NCBI GenBank assembly: GCA_027067035.1
Contig: JAMOMO010000318.1
Span: 1-5,417, forward strand
Direction: 5' to 3'
Source: Desulfobulbaceae bacterium
Lineage (GTDB): Bacteria; Desulfobacterota; Desulfobulbia; Desulfobulbales; Desulfocapsaceae
DNA length: 5,417 bases
Shown: in pieces, positions 5,298-5,417 of the stretch
How positions within the stretch are numbered: position 1 is the first letter of the stretch
Layout: each line of letters begins with the position of its first letter
Made by a program: the position numbers and the translations under genes
The notes under the pieces: model-generated
The model's input: the letters and a program-made list of their open reading frames with translations, nothing else
Told to the model about the DNA's origin: nothing
Databases searched by the model: none

Positions 5298-5417
5298 CAC
5301 TCTGTCCGAATCCATAAACCTTTTCCGGTGATGGCACCCGTCTCATTTTTTCACGGCAGGATTCTGCCCACCAAAGGCCCGCAGATTCAGGAAGCCTGTT
5401 GGCAGTACTTTTTCCTT
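5298..5417. other. Right-end stretch with unresolved partial reading frames
   Basis: Two frames stay open to the window edge. On the plus strand, ATG at 5331 opens 29 codons (starting MAPVSFFHGRILP) without a clear SD. On the minus strand, a frame entering at 5417 gives 24 residues (including VLPTGFLNLRAFGGQNPAV) and stops at TGA 5345-5343, which could be the end of a convergent gene. Either, or neither, may be real; both are too short to identify. Confidence 0.25.
5327..5351 (+). terminator. Weak candidate terminator after glgX
   Basis: GGTG-ATGG-CACC forms a 4-bp stem (5327-5338), followed after seven bases by TTTTTT (5346-5351). The stem is short and the T run is not adjacent, so this is a poor intrinsic terminator. 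A second small hairpin, GGCAG-GATT-CTGCC (5355-5368), has no T run. Confidence 0.2.

Noticed and set aside
4338..5315. A 325-residue minus-strand open frame opposite glgX.
   Set aside because: It is a mirror of the glgX coding sequence, which has all GH13 catalytic motifs in the plus frame; the minus frame shows no recognisable domain and no SD-led start.
1..5417. tRNA, rRNA, CRISPR array, insertion sequence or attachment site.
   Set aside because: No cloverleaf, conserved rRNA stretch, regularly spaced repeats, transposase motifs or terminal inverted repeats were seen on either strand.

Overview
The window is a bacterial chromosomal segment, gene-dense and by eye moderately GC-rich, with AT-rich intergenic gaps. 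The gene content suggests a Gram-negative bacterium, most likely a deltaproteobacterium in the broad sense (Desulfobacterota, for example a Desulfobulbales relative). The reasons are a LexA-led cassette with an ImuB-like Y-family polymerase, and a DUF1566 (Lcl C-terminal) protein of the type common in that group. This placement is inference from gene content and recall, not from a marker gene.

Left part (1-2052, minus strand): a compact, apparently SOS-controlled operon reading right to left. It holds lexA (1361-1981), a DUF72/YecE-family gene (577-1371, overlapping the lexA end by 11 bp), and a Y-family DNA polymerase-like gene (573 down to the window edge, 3 bp after the DUF72 stop and in the same frame). 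The polymerase-like protein keeps the Y-family fold but appears to lack the catalytic carboxylates and the steric-gate aromatic residue, so it resembles ImuB rather than an active DinB. DUF72 sits where ImuA stands in the classical lexA2-imuA-imuB-dnaE2 mutagenesis cassette. Upstream of lexA, a TTGACA promoter is flanked by two near-identical 17-bp elements in inverted orientation, each containing the palindrome AATGTACATT. These are the likely LexA operators, so the operon is probably autoregulated and DNA-damage inducible.

Middle (2063-3227): a near-textbook intrinsic terminator (30-bp perfect palindrome plus a seven-base U tract) ends a monocistronic minus-strand gene (2120-3058). That gene encodes a probably cytoplasmic protein with an N-terminal region I do not recognise and a C-terminal DUF1566/Lcl domain. 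A good sigma70-type promoter for it (TTGATC, 17 bp, TATAAT) lies in the divergent intergenic region and reaches into the first codons of the next gene.

Right part (3228-5297, plus strand): a full-length glycogen debranching enzyme of the GlgX/isoamylase type (GH13) with all catalytic residues present, divergent from the DUF1566 gene and without other glycogen genes beside it. The last 120 bp (5298-5417) hold a weak terminator-like hairpin and two competing partial reading frames that cannot be resolved here.

The point of greatest interest is the lexA-DUF72-ImuB-like cassette with its unusual operator pair. The DUF1566 and glgX genes look like ordinary neighbours with no visible functional link to it.
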